A DNA stretch of 64,000 nt from Miltoncostaea sp050250915. GTDB taxonomy: Bacteria > Actinomycetota > Thermoleophilia > Miltoncostaeales > Miltoncostaeaceae. The stretch lies in assembly GCA_050250915.1 (NCBI GenBank), contig JBFWNT010000008.1:78340-142339 (forward strand). Reading direction: 5' to 3'. The translations under genes and the position numbers were made by a program. Shown here in pieces: positions 1 to 9,549 of the stretch. The notes under the pieces are model-generated. The model searched no databases and was not told where the DNA came from. It saw only the letters and a program-made list of their open reading frames with translations. How positions within the stretch are numbered: the stretch's first letter is position 1; every line of letters begins with the position of its first letter.

Positions 1-232
1 GGGTCAGGACGGCGGCGGGGCGGCCGTCCTCGAGCACGATCCAGTCGCCGGCCGCGAGGCCGGGGGCCTCGACGCGTACGCTGCCGCCGGCCGTGACGGC
101 GACGCAGGCGCCGCGGTCGACGCGGGCCACGCGGGCGGGGATCGCGGCGGGGCGCCCGAGCGCGTCGAGCTCCGCCTGGCGGGACGGGGACCATCCGAGC
201 GGCGCGAGCGCCGCGGAGTGATGCTGGGACAA
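1..232 (-). CDS. rsgA: Ribosome small-subunit-dependent GTPase A, N-terminal part (gene runs off the left edge)
   Basis: About 77 N-terminal residues are present. The protein begins with a short leader containing LAPLGW, followed by a PARVARVDRGACVAV stretch and a GDWIVL motif. This is the OB-fold start of the RsgA/YjeQ family, circularly permuted GTPases that help mature the 30S subunit. The GTPase and zinc domains would lie outside the window. I chose the TTG at 232 because GGGAG precedes it by seven bases and the frame upstream has no better start. Identification rests on the OB-fold segment only, so it is probable rather than certain. Confidence 0.7.
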   Translation of the reverse strand, partial: MSQHHSAALAPLGWSPSRQAELDALGRPAAIPARVARVDRGACVAVTAGGSVRVEAPGLAAGDWIVLEDGRPAAVLT

Positions 233-449
233 CGGGGGACTCCCTCGGGAGAGGGGCGCCCCTGGGTGGCCTACCCCCTCAGCGGAGGGGCGGCGGGGCG
301 CCCGGCATGGACGCGACGGTGCGGGGCGGCTGCGCCGCCCGCTCGGTCATCGCGGACTCCATGCTTCGAGGCCCTCCCGTGGTCACCGGCGTGCGCCGGC
401 CGCGCGATGGTACAACCCACCTCGTGCGGACGTCACCCCTCCTCCCGAC

Positions 450-1016
450 GTGAGCAAGGAGCACCCGGAGATCGGGGAGCGCCTCGCGGCGTTCATGCTG
501 GCCCAGCCGGTGTTCTTCGTCGGCACCGCGCCGGCCGGCGGCGAGGGCCACGTGAATGTCTCGCCGAAGGGGCTGCCCGGCTCGTTCGCCGTGCTCGGCC
601 CGCGCGAGGTGGCCTACCTCGACCTGACGGGCAGCGGCGCCGAGACGGTCGCGCACCTCCGCGACGACGGCCGCATCTGCCTGATGTTCTGCGCGTTCGA
701 GGGGCCGCCGAACATCGTGCGCCTGCACGGGCGCGGCGAGGTGGTGCTGCCGGGGGCCCCGGGGTTCGACGCGCTGGCCGCGCGGTTCGCGGGCCACCCG
801 GGCCGGCGGTCGGTCATCCGCGTGGACGTCGACCGGGTGTCCGACTCCTGCGGCTTCGGGGTGCCCCGGATGACGATGGAGGGCGACCGCGAGCAGCTGG
901 TGAAGTGGGCGCGATCGAAGGGCGACGAGGGGCTGGAGGAGTACCGCCGCACGCGCAACGCCCGCAGCATCGACGGGCTCCCCGCGTTCGAGGGCACGGG
1001 GGCCGGTCCGGCGTAG
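450..1016 (+). CDS. Pyridoxamine 5'-phosphate oxidase family protein
   Basis: A 188-residue cytosolic protein with the split beta-barrel pattern of FMN-binding PNPOx-like proteins. VFFVGTAPAGGEGHVNVSPK (about residues 20-39) and the CLMFCAFEGPPNIVRLHGRG stretch (about 77-96) are typical of the subgroup often annotated as pyridoxamine 5'-phosphate oxidase-related, FMN-binding. The later VDRVSDSCGFGVP segment fits the same group. Members reduce small substrates using FMN or F420, but the substrate cannot be read from sequence. The GTG at 450 gives the normal family N-terminus. The gene stands alone and converges on the glycolytic operon, ending 30 bp from gpmI. Confidence 0.85.
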   Translation: MSKEHPEIGERLAAFMLAQPVFFVGTAPAGGEGHVNVSPKGLPGSFAVLGPREVAYLDLTGSGAETVAHLRDDGRICLMFCAFEGPPNIVRLHGRGEVVLPGAPGFDALAARFAGHPGRRSVIRVDVDRVSDSCGFGVPRMTMEGDREQLVKWARSKGDEGLEEYRRTRNARSIDGLPAFEGTGAGPA

Positions 1017-1046
1017 GCGGCGAAGGGTGAGCGGCGGTCGATCCCC

Positions 1047-2543
1047 TCAGAGGAGCGGTGACCCCGTCATCGACGGTCCCGGGTCCCAGCCCATGAGGCC
1101 GCAGAGGGTGGGCGCCACGTCGCCCAGGGCGCCGCCCTCCCGCAGGTCCAGGCCCGGGCGGTCGATCCACAGCGGCACCGGGTTGCTGGTGTGCGCGGTG
1201 TTGGGGCTCCCGTCGGGCTCGATCATGACCTCGCTGTTGCCGTGGTCGGCGGTCACGCAGAGCAGGCCACCGGCCGCGGCCACCGCCGCGCGGATGTCGG
1301 CCATGCAGGCGTCGACCGTCTCGATGCCGCGCACCGCCGCCTCCACCACGCCGGTGTGGCCGACCATGTCGGCGTTGGCGAAGTTCACGACCAGCAGGTC
1401 GTCCTCCCCCGCCGCGACCGCCTGCACCACGGCGTCGCGGATGCCGCCCGCGCTCATCTCCGGCGCCTGGTCGTAGGTGGGGACGTGCTGCGGCGACGGC
1501 ACCAGGACGCGGCGCTCGCCGTCGAACGGCTCCTCCCGCCCCCCGTTGAAGAAGAACGTGACGTGGGCGTACTTCTCGGTCTCGGCCACGTGCAGCTGCC
1601 GGCGGCCCTGGCCGGACACCACCTCGGCGAGCCCCTGCCGCACGTCCTGCGCCTCGAACAGCACCGGCGGGGTGAACTCCGCCTTGTAGCGGGTCATCGT
1701 CGTCATGGCGGGCACCGGCGGCTCCGGGCCGCGGTCGAAGCCGTCGAAGGCGGGGTCGCTGAACGCCTGCGTGAGCTGGCGGGCGCGGTCGGGGCGGAAG
1801 TTGACGTAGATCAGCGCGTCGCCGCCGCGGAGGCGGGTGGCGGCGACGTCGCCGATCACCGCCGGGTCGATGAACTCGTCGGTGACCCCCGCGTCGTACG
1901 AGGCGCGGACCGCCTCGGCGCCGGTCGCGTGGTGGACGCCCGCGCCGTGGACGATCGCGTCGTACGCCTTGCGGGTGCGGTCCCAGCGGCGGTCCCGGTC
2001 CATCGCCCAGTAGCGGCCGACGACCGTGCCCACGCGGACGCCCGTCGCCTCGATCTCCTCGACCGCGGCGAGGCCCATGTCCGGGCGGGTGTCGCGGCCG
2101 TCGGTCATCGCGTGGACCACGATCCGCTCGACCCCGGCGTCCCGGGCGATCCGGATGAGCGCGAGCAGGTGCGCCTGGCTGGCGTGGACGCCGCCCGGGC
2201 CGACCAGGCTCAGCAGGTGCAGGGTCCGCTCGCGCCCGCGCCGGAGCGCCTCCTGCAGGACGGGGCTGCGCGCGAGCGACCCGTCGGCGATCGCCTCGTC
2301 GACCCGCACCAGCATCTGCGACACGCGGCGGCCGGCGCCGAGGTTCAGGTGCCCCACCTCCGAGTTGCCCTGCTGCCCGTCGGGCAGCCCCACCGGCAGG
2401 CCGGAGGCGTTGATCCGCGTGCCGGAGCCCTCGGCGGCCAGCCGGTCGAGCGCGGGGGTGCGCGCCAGGCTCACGGCGTTGCCGGGCCCGGCGGGCGCGA
2501 TGCCGAACCCGTCGATGACCACCAGGACGAGGGGGCCTGCCAC
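1047..2543 (-). CDS. gpmI: 2,3-bisphosphoglycerate-independent phosphoglycerate mutase
   Basis: A 498-residue enzyme interconverting 3- and 2-phosphoglycerate in glycolysis and gluconeogenesis. It belongs to the manganese-dependent alkaline-phosphatase superfamily. VVIDGFG places a metal-binding aspartate near residue 11, and QGNSEVGHLNLGAGR holds the phospho-acceptor serine near residue 61. TDGRDTRPDMG and the C-terminal TADHGNSE motif complete the metal sites. Full length for the family. The GTG at 2543 lies 11 bp after the tpiA stop, so this is the last gene of gap-pgk-tpiA-gpmI. Many actinobacteria have secG or other genes here and use the cofactor-dependent mutase instead. Confidence 0.96.
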   Translation of the reverse strand: MAGPLVLVVIDGFGIAPAGPGNAVSLARTPALDRLAAEGSGTRINASGLPVGLPDGQQGNSEVGHLNLGAGRRVSQMLVRVDEAIADGSLARSPVLQEALRRGRERTLHLLSLVGPGGVHASQAHLLALIRIARDAGVERIVVHAMTDGRDTRPDMGLAAVEEIEATGVRVGTVVGRYWAMDRDRRWDRTRKAYDAIVHGAGVHHATGAEAVRASYDAGVTDEFIDPAVIGDVAATRLRGGDALIYVNFRPDRARQLTQAFSDPAFDGFDRGPEPPVPAMTTMTRYKAEFTPPVLFEAQDVRQGLAEVVSGQGRRQLHVAETEKYAHVTFFFNGGREEPFDGERRVLVPSPQHVPTYDQAPEMSAGGIRDAVVQAVAAGEDDLLVVNFANADMVGHTGVVEAAVRGIETVDACMADIRAAVAAAGGLLCVTADHGNSEVMIEPDGSPNTAHTSNPVPLWIDRPGLDLREGGALGDVAPTLCGLMGWDPGPSMTGSPLL

Positions 2544-2554
2544 GGCGCCGGGCC

Positions 2555-3304
2555 TCAGGCCGCGCCGACGATGGCGGCGAACGCGTCCGGGTCGAGGCTG
2601 GCGCCGCCCACCAGGGCGCCGTCGATGTCGGGCTGGCGCAGCAGGTCGGGGGCGGTCTCGGGGGTGACGCTGCCGCCGTACAGCACCCGCAGGGCGGCGC
2701 CGGCAACCCGCTCCGCGGCGACCGCGCGCACCAGCGCGCACGCCTCCTGGGCGATGTCGGGGGTGGCCGTGCGGCCGGTGCCGATCGCCCAGATCGGCTC
2801 GTAGGCGATCGCCAGGCGGTCGACCTCCTCGGCCTGCACGTGCTCCAGCCCGGCGCGCACCTGGGCGGTGAGCCACGCCTCGGTCTCGCCCGCCTCCCGC
2901 TGGGCCAGCGACTCGCCACAGCACATGATCACCGTGAGGCCGGCGTCGAGCGCCGCGCGGACGCGGGCGGCCACCTGGGCGTCGGTCTCCCCCGCCGCCC
3001 GGCGCTCGGAGTGGCCCACGAGGGTGCCCTCCGCCCCGGTCGCGAGGATCATGCCGGCGGAGATCTCGCCGGTGTGGGGGCCGTTCTCGGCCTCGTGGAC
3101 GGCCTGGGCCAGCACCTTCACGCTGCTGCCGGACGCGGCGCGCGCCGTGGCCTCCAGGGCGGTGAACGGCGGGCAGACGGCCACGTCGGCGGTCAGGTCG
3201 CCCTCGCCCAGATGCGCGCGCAGACGGGCGACGTGCTCGCGCGCCTCCACGCCCGTCTTGTGCATCTTCCAGTTCCCCGCGATCAGCGGGCGGCGCGCGC
3301 TCAC
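2555..3304 (-). CDS. tpiA: Triosephosphate isomerase
   Basis: A 249-residue TIM-barrel enzyme interconverting dihydroxyacetone phosphate and glyceraldehyde 3-phosphate. The N-terminal RRPLIAGNWKMHKT holds the catalytic lysine near residue 13, VGHSERR the electrophilic histidine, and AYEPIWAIGTG the catalytic glutamate. The phosphate-binding GGSV and GALVGGASL motifs are near the C terminus. The GTG start overlaps the pgk stop (GTGA at 3304-3301), which indicates translational coupling. Length and motifs are normal. Confidence 0.97.
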   Translation of the reverse strand: MSARRPLIAGNWKMHKTGVEAREHVARLRAHLGEGDLTADVAVCPPFTALEATARAASGSSVKVLAQAVHEAENGPHTGEISAGMILATGAEGTLVGHSERRAAGETDAQVAARVRAALDAGLTVIMCCGESLAQREAGETEAWLTAQVRAGLEHVQAEEVDRLAIAYEPIWAIGTGRTATPDIAQEACALVRAVAAERVAGAALRVLYGGSVTPETAPDLLRQPDIDGALVGGASLDPDAFAAIVGAA

Positions 3305-4494
3305 GCGGTCGGGAGGGCCGCGACGCCGGGCAGGGTCCTGCCCTCGAGCATCTCCAGGGCGGCGCCGCCGCCGGTCGAGACGTGGGTGTACCGGTCGGCC
3401 ATGCCGAACTGGGCGACCGCCGCACCCGAGTCGCCGCCGCCGACGACGGTCGTCGCGCCCGATTCCGCCATCGCGTCGGCCACCGCGACGGTGCCGTCGG
3501 CGAACGGCGGGATCTCGAACGCGCCCATCGGGCCGTTCCAGAAGACGGTGCCGGCGGCGCTGATCGCCTCGCGGTACGCGGCGGCGGTGCGCGGGCCGAT
3601 GTCGACGCCCATCCAGCCGGCCGGGATGTCGTCGGTGGGCACGACCTCCAGGTCGGCCTCCGCGTCGAACCGGTCGGCGATCAGCACGTCCACCGGCAGC
3701 TGAAGGGCGCAGTTGAGGCGGACGGCCAGCTCCATCAGCTCCCGGGCCATCGCCTGGCCGTCGGGGCCCTCGTGCAGCGACGTCCCCACCGGCTCGCCCT
3801 GGGCGACGAGGAACGTGAAGCACATGGCGCCGCCGATCAGGACCCGGTCGCAGCGCTCCAGGAGGCTGCGGATGAGCGGCAGCTTGTCGCTCACCTTCGA
3901 CCCGCCGAGGACGGCGACGAACGGGTGCGCCGGGTTGGCGAGCAGCCCCTCCAGCACCTCCACCTCGCGCTTCAGCAGCAGCCCGGCGCGGGCGGGGAGC
4001 CGGCGGGCGACGCCCTCGGTGGAGGCGTGGGCGCGGTGGGCGGCGCCGAACGCGTCGTTGACGTAGTGCGTGTAGCCCTCGGCGAGGCGGTCGGCGAACG
4101 CCGGGTCGTTCCGCTCCTCCTCCGGGTGGAAGCGGAGGTTCTCGAGCATCACCAGCTCACCGGCGCCGAGCGACGACACCCGGTCGCGGACCTCCTGGCC
4201 CACGCAGTCGGGCAGCAGCTCCACCCGGCGGCCCATCAGCTCCCCCAGCCGGGCGGCGGCCGGGGCGAGCGACAGCTCCGCCCAGCGCTCGCCCTTGGGG
4301 CGGCCCAGGTGCGAGCAGACCGCCACGCCCGCGCCGGCCTTCAGCAGGTACTCCAGCGTGGGGACGGAGGCGCGGATGCGGGCGTCGTCGGTCACCCGCC
4401 CGCCGTCGAGGGGCACGTTCAGGTCGGCCCGCACCAGCACGCGCGCTCCCGACCAGTCGACCCCCGGGTCGTCGATCCCGAGGAGGCTCGCCAC
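3301..4494 (-). CDS. pgk: Phosphoglycerate kinase
   Basis: A 397-residue kinase transferring phosphate between 1,3-bisphosphoglycerate and ADP. RADLNVPLDGG near residue 22 and CSHLGRPKG near 59 form the substrate site. LGGSKVSDKL and the C-terminal GGGDSGAAV...STGGGAALE segment form the nucleotide site and hinge. Second gene of the minus-strand glycolytic operon, nine bases after gap and overlapping tpiA by four. The GTG at 4494 gives the expected N-terminus. Confidence 0.97.
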   Translation of the reverse strand: MASLLGIDDPGVDWSGARVLVRADLNVPLDGGRVTDDARIRASVPTLEYLLKAGAGVAVCSHLGRPKGERWAELSLAPAAARLGELMGRRVELLPDCVGQEVRDRVSSLGAGELVMLENLRFHPEEERNDPAFADRLAEGYTHYVNDAFGAAHRAHASTEGVARRLPARAGLLLKREVEVLEGLLANPAHPFVAVLGGSKVSDKLPLIRSLLERCDRVLIGGAMCFTFLVAQGEPVGTSLHEGPDGQAMARELMELAVRLNCALQLPVDVLIADRFDAEADLEVVPTDDIPAGWMGVDIGPRTAAAYREAISAAGTVFWNGPMGAFEIPPFADGTVAVADAMAESGATTVVGGGDSGAAVAQFGMADRYTHVSTGGGAALEMLEGRTLPGVAALPTA

Positions 4495-4503
4495 CCGGCC
4501 GGC

Positions 4504-5508
<1,005 letters not shown>

Positions 5509-5576
5509 CCGGCCACGTCCTCCCAGTCGTTACCGCGGGCCAATCTACCAAGGCCCGTCGTGGCAGGCTTCCCCGC

Positions 5577-6116
5577 GTGACGCGACTCTCGTCCCTGCTG
5601 CCGGCCGTCGCCGCGGCCGCGGTGGCCGTCGCGGTAGCCGTCGCGGCGGCGGGCTGCGGAGGCGGGGCGGCGGACGCGCCCGCCCCCGTGGCCGCCTCCC
5701 CGGCGCGCGTGGTGCGGGTGGTCGACGGCGACACGGTGATCCTGCGCCTGGACGGCGACGACCGGCGGGTGCGCCTGCTCGGGGTGGACGCGCCGGAGAG
5801 CGTGACCTCCGACCGGCCGGTGGAGTGCTGGGGCCCGCAGGCGGCCGCCGCCGCCCGGCGGCTCATGCCGAAGGGGGCGGCGGTGGCGGTGGCCACCGAC
5901 CCGACCCAGGGCGACGAGGACCGGTACGGCCGGCTGCTGGGCGAGGTCACCGTGGGCGACGCCCCGGGGACCGTGAACGTCGCGCTGGTGCGGGAGGGCG
6001 CGGCGGAGGTCTTCCGTGGCGACGGCCGCGGCCGCCTTCAGCCGCAGCTGCGGGCGGCGGAGCGCGAGGCCCGCGACGCTGGGCGCGGCCTGTGGGGGTC
6101 CTGCCGGCGCCGTTAG
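5577..6116 (+). CDS. Secreted thermonuclease-like (SNase) protein
   Basis: A 179-residue protein with an alanine/valine-rich signal peptide (about residues 5-26) ending in AAAGCGGG, a possible though atypical lipobox. The rest is a staphylococcal-nuclease fold: VVRVVDGDTVILRL holds calcium-binding aspartates (near 50-52), VRLLGVDAPES the first active-site region, and DRYGRLLGEV the second. The C-terminal AEREARDAGRGLW is typical. Such enzymes degrade extracellular DNA or RNA. It is divergent from gap, and its stop codon nests with that of the convergent DUF2510 gene (TTAG, 6113-6116). Confidence 0.88.
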   Translation: MTRLSSLLPAVAAAAVAVAVAVAAAGCGGGAADAPAPVAASPARVVRVVDGDTVILRLDGDDRRVRLLGVDAPESVTSDRPVECWGPQAAAAARRLMPKGAAVAVATDPTQGDEDRYGRLLGEVTVGDAPGTVNVALVREGAAEVFRGDGRGRLQPQLRAAEREARDAGRGLWGSCRRR

Positions 6117-6730
6117 CGGGCGCGGTGGTCGCGCACCAGCGCGAGCGCGCCGGCGCCCGCCGCGAGGGCCGAGGCCAGGATCGCGACGTAGAGGGCGGCG
6201 CCCCAGCCGATCGCCGTCCCGGGCTGCGCCACGATCTCGCTGATCTCGGTGCCGGCCATCACCGCCGTCCAGGCGAGCGGGAACGCCGCCACCACGAGGC
6301 CCCACGCGCCCACCCGGCGGCCGGCGGCCGACGCGCGGCCGCCCGCGGCCAGGCAGCAGAACAGCCCGGCCACGGCCGCGATCGCCGCCCCCAGCAGCAG
6401 CGCCTTCCAGAAGTCCCCCGGCGTGGACCCCTGGGTCCGCAGCGTCCAGATGTCGACCTGGAAGCCGCCCCCGGCCAGCAGCGGGAGCCTGAGCGCCGCC
6501 AGCGCAAGGGCGGCGGCCACGATGCCGGTGATGCCCGCCCCCAGCAGCGCCCCGTCCACGCGCGGGCGCCGCGAGACCGCCGGAGCGGGCCGCGTCGCGA
6601 ACCCCGGGTCGGGGGCGCGGTGCTCGGTCCACCGCCCGCCGTCCCACCAGCGCAGGACGCCGGGGTTGCCCGCCTCGGGGTACCACGACGCGGGGGGCTG
6701 CGGGGTGTGGCCGGGCACGAAGGGGGTCAT
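6113..6730 (-). CDS. DUF2510-containing membrane protein
   Basis: A 205-residue protein. Residues 12-40 match DUF2510, a short actinobacterial motif with the SWYPEAGNPGVLRWWDGGRW signature, usually attached to membrane domains. Four hydrophobic segments follow, near residues 62-85, 108-128, 140-160 and 178-200, so it is an integral membrane protein with a cytoplasmic N-terminus. Function is unknown in the family. It ends in a 4-bp overlap with the convergent nuclease gene. The ATG at 6730 directly precedes the DUF2510 segment. Confidence 0.75.
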   Translation of the reverse strand: MTPFVPGHTPQPPASWYPEAGNPGVLRWWDGGRWTEHRAPDPGFATRPAPAVSRRPRVDGALLGAGITGIVAAALALAALRLPLLAGGGFQVDIWTLRTQGSTPGDFWKALLLGAAIAAVAGLFCCLAAGGRASAAGRRVGAWGLVVAAFPLAWTAVMAGTEISEIVAQPGTAIGWGAALYVAILASALAAGAGALALVRDHRAR

Positions 6731-6795
6731 CGGCAGCGGGCCCCGCGACCGCGAGCGGCACTGGGCACTCTCTCTACGTGCCGCCCCGGAACGTG

Positions 6796-6821
6796 GCCGG
6801 GGGGCCTTGCGGCCCCCCGGC
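6796..6821 (-). terminator. GC-rich hairpin downstream of the DUF1097-like gene
   Basis: A perfect 11-bp stem (6796-6806 with 6811-6821) closed by a TTGC loop lies about 30 bp after the stop at 6850. There is no U-tract, as is common for candidate terminators in this genome. Confidence 0.5.
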
Positions 6822-6849
6822 GACGAGCGTTCAGGTGGTGCGGAGGGGC

Positions 6850-7530
6850 CTAGGCCGCCTCGGCAGCCGCCTTCGGCTTGGGCGTGATGGCCGCCGTGAT
6901 CTTGGCGGACAGGATGCCCAGGATGCAGCCGCAGACGAGGGTCACGAACGTGGAGAACCAGACCCACGGCCACGGGGTGGAGAGCAGGCCGCCACCAGCG
7001 CCGATACCGGCGGTGGCGGGGTCGCCCAGGGCGGCGACGGTGTTGTCGGTGCCGCCACCGTTCGGGACGTAGCCGTCGAGGCCCGTCGCGATCCACCAGA
7101 GGAACACTGCTGCGAACGCCGGGAAGGTACCGGCGACGTAGTACCAGTCGCCCGCCACGAGGATCATGACGAGGATGAACGCGAAGATGCCGACCCAGAG
7201 GGCGATGCCCCAGAAGTCGGGAGCGTCAGCCGTCTTGAACGCGAGCGGCATGGTGATCAGAGCGGCCACCGAGCCGAACACGCAGGCGAGGAAGATCTTG
7301 CCGAAGGCGGCGTTGTCGCCACCGGCGGCGAAGAAGAGGCCCCAGGAGATGAAGGCCGTCGGGAGGATCAGGTGGAAGTTCTCAGGAAGACCGAACTGCC
7401 CGTCGCCGAGCAGGTTGTCCTGAACGGTCACCCAGTGGAACGTGAAGTTCAGCGCGAGTTCCGTCCAGAGAAAGGACAGAATTCCGATGACGATCGCGAG
7501 CGGGGCGATCGCTTTGGCGCGAGCGCTCAT
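6850..7530 (-). CDS. DUF1097-like inner-membrane protein
   Basis: A 226-residue polytopic protein with about six hydrophobic segments. PTAFISWGLFFAAGG (about residues 58-72) and YYVAGTFPAFAAVFLW resemble the DUF1097 family (E. coli YcdZ-like), of unknown function. Its base composition is visibly less GC-rich than its neighbours. Many Phe/Trp/Ile/Met codons explain only part of this, so transfer is possible. AAGGAG lies 11 bases before the ATG at 7530. A GTG at 7542 would add four residues but sits too close to the ribosome site. A perfect palindrome GTGAACGTTCAC (7531-7542) lies directly upstream. Confidence 0.6.
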   Translation of the reverse strand: MSARAKAIAPLAIVIGILSFLWTELALNFTFHWVTVQDNLLGDGQFGLPENFHLILPTAFISWGLFFAAGGDNAAFGKIFLACVFGSVAALITMPLAFKTADAPDFWGIALWVGIFAFILVMILVAGDWYYVAGTFPAFAAVFLWWIATGLDGYVPNGGGTDNTVAALGDPATAGIGAGGGLLSTPWPWVWFSTFVTLVCGCILGILSAKITAAITPKPKAAAEAA

Positions 7531-7714
7531 GTGAACGTTCACTCCTTGTTGACGAGTACGGAGGTCGCCCCGCCGGATACGAAGAAGACATGCGTGGCGG
7601 CACGACCGCGGACGGAGACCGGGCCCCGTCTCGCGGGGTGAGTCTACGGCCGCCGATCTGTTCGTGGCAACCGTTGCATGTCCTCCCGGACCTTGTTACT
7701 GCCTGTTGCGTGAT

Positions 7715-8671
7715 TCAGTTCACTGGCGATTCGGCAGCGAGCGCAATCAATGCGGCGGCGAGGGCCTCCGGTGAGTGCCGCACCAATCTCCCCCGATCGG
7801 CCAGATTTGCGGCCACGACCCGCACCCCGAGGGTCTCGAGGCGCCGCCGGTCGTACGGGACGGGCACCTGTCCCTTGGCGGCGTAGACCCCCACCCAGTG
7901 GGGGTCGAGGGGCCCCTGATGGACCAGGATCATGTCCACCCCGCCGGGGACCGCCTCCAGCACGCGCTCCAGATGGTCGGCGGCGTCGAACCCGTCGGTC
8001 TCGCCCGGCTGCGTCATGACGTTGCAGATGTAGGCGCGCCGGCCCTCCGCGCCCGCCACGGCCGCCGCGATCTCGGGGACGGCCAGGTGCGGGAGGACGC
8101 TGGTGAACAGGCTCCCCGGGCCCAGCAGCACCAGGTCGGCCTGCGCGATCGCCTCCACGGCGGGCCCATGGGCCGCCGGCTCGGGCTCCAGCCACACCCG
8201 GCGGCAGGCCCCGCCGCCCTCGCCGATCGCCGTCTCCCCGTTCACCGGCGGGCCACCCGCCATGCGCTCCGCCCACAGGCTGATCGACTCGAGCGTGGAG
8301 GGCAGCACCCGCCCGCGGATCTTCAGGACCCGCGAGCACTCCTGGATGGCCAGGTCGAAGTTGCCGGTCACCTCGGTGAGCGCCGCCAGGAACAGGTTCC
8401 CGAAGGAGTGCCCCGAGAGCTCGCCGTCGCTGAAGCGGTGCTGGAAGAGGTTGCCGAGCAGCGACTCGTCGTCGGCGAGCGCCACCAGGCAGTTGCGGAT
8501 GTCCCCGGGCGGCAGCACCCCCAGCTCGCGGCGCAGGCGCCCCGACGAGCCGCCGTCGTCGGCCACGGTCACGATGGCCGTGAGGTCGAGGGGCTCGCGT
8601 TTGAGCCCGCGCAGCAGCGACGCGAGGCCCGTCCCGCCCCCCAGCGCCGCGATCCGGGGGCGCCGCCTCAC
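7715..8671 (-). CDS. yvcK: Gluconeogenesis factor, YvcK/CofD-like
   Basis: A 318-residue cytosolic protein with a CofD-like fold. RIAALGGGTGLASLLRGLK at the N-terminus, TVADDGGSSGRLR, GDIRNCLVAL and a GPGSLFTSVLPHL segment match the YvcK family. Members are needed for growth on gluconeogenic carbon and for normal cell shape in Bacillus, and bind UDP-sugars. The GTG start overlaps the rapZ stop (GTGA at 8671-8668). whiA, the usual next gene in Gram-positives, does not follow. Confidence 0.93.
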   Translation of the reverse strand: MRRRPRIAALGGGTGLASLLRGLKREPLDLTAIVTVADDGGSSGRLRRELGVLPPGDIRNCLVALADDESLLGNLFQHRFSDGELSGHSFGNLFLAALTEVTGNFDLAIQECSRVLKIRGRVLPSTLESISLWAERMAGGPPVNGETAIGEGGGACRRVWLEPEPAAHGPAVEAIAQADLVLLGPGSLFTSVLPHLAVPEIAAAVAGAEGRRAYICNVMTQPGETDGFDAADHLERVLEAVPGGVDMILVHQGPLDPHWVGVYAAKGQVPVPYDRRRLETLGVRVVAANLADRGRLVRHSPEALAAALIALAAESPVN

Positions 8672-9549
8672 GCCGGCGGGTCCGGTGGCGCGCTGGGCCG
8701 CCCGATGTGGCGGTGCGAGGCGCCCGCGTCCATCGTGCGCGCGTAGCGCCGGGCGAGCCGCTCGGCGATCGTGACGCTCCGGTGGCGGCCGCCGGTGCAG
8801 CCGATCCCCACGACCAGGCTGGTCTTGCCCTCGTCCGCGTAGGCGGGCAGCAGGAAGTCGAGCAGCGCCTCGAGGCGGTCCTGGAACTCGGTGAAGCCGG
8901 GCGCCGCCGTCACGTACTCGGCCACCGGGGCGTCGAGCCCGGTGAACGGCCGCAGCTCGGGGACGTAGTGGGGGTTGCGCAGGAATCGCACGTCGAACAG
9001 CAGGTCGGCGTCGCGCGGCACGCCGTGCTTGTAGCCGAACGAGACGAACTCCACGTGCATCCGCGGGCGTCCGTCGGGCGGCATCAGCGCCTCGGAGATC
9101 TGGCGGCGCAGGTCCCAGATGGAGAGGCCGGTGGTGTCGATGACCACGTCGGCGCGCTCGCGGACGTCGCTCAGCTCGGCCCGCTCCCGCTCGATGCCGG
9201 CGGCCACCGACCCGCCCGGCGACAGGGGGTGCGGCCGGCGCGTCTCGCGGAAGCGGTTGAGCAGCGTCTCGTCGGACGCCTCCAGGAAGACCACCCGCGG
9301 GCGCACGCCGCTGGACTGCTGCACCCGCTCCAGCACGGGCTCCAGCTCGCGGAACCAGACGCCGCCGCGCACGTCGCACACCACCGCCGCGCGCTCCACG
9401 CGGGAGCCCTCCAGCAGCACCAGGTCGGCCAGCGCCGGCAGCAGCCCGGGCGGGAGGTTGTCGACGCAGAACCAGCCGGCGTCCTCGAAGGTGCCCATCG
9501 CCTGGCTCTTCCCGGCGCCGGACATGCCGGTGATGATCGTCAGTTCCAC
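8668..9549 (-). CDS. rapZ: RNase adapter / nucleotide-binding protein RapZ
   Basis: A 293-residue P-loop protein. GMSGAGKS (about residues 8-15) is Walker A; DNLPP and VDVRFLRNPHYVPELR are family signatures, and GIGCTGGRHRSV lies in the C-terminal domain. In E. coli RapZ steers RNase E to GlmZ; in Gram-positives its role is less clear, although it is almost always next to yvcK. It overlaps the uvrC 3' end by ten bases and yvcK by four, so uvrC-rapZ-yvcK form one operon. The final residues after KHI/GRPSA are short and variable. Confidence 0.95.
   Translation of the reverse strand: MELTIITGMSGAGKSQAMGTFEDAGWFCVDNLPPGLLPALADLVLLEGSRVERAAVVCDVRGGVWFRELEPVLERVQQSSGVRPRVVFLEASDETLLNRFRETRRPHPLSPGGSVAAGIERERAELSDVRERADVVIDTTGLSIWDLRRQISEALMPPDGRPRMHVEFVSFGYKHGVPRDADLLFDVRFLRNPHYVPELRPFTGLDAPVAEYVTAAPGFTEFQDRLEALLDFLLPAYADEGKTSLVVGIGCTGGRHRSVTIAERLARRYARTMDAGASHRHIGRPSAPPDPPA

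Noticed and set aside
814..2919. Long open frame antisense or frame-shifted across gpmI and the PPOX gene
   Set aside because: It is rich in Arg/Pro/Gly and has no family features; it is the shadow expected opposite GC-rich codons.
7531..7542. GTGAACGTTCAC palindrome as a regulatory site
   Set aside because: It is perfect but short and overlaps the GTG/ATG start choice of the DUF1097-like gene; no related copy lies elsewhere in the window, so I only mention it with that gene.
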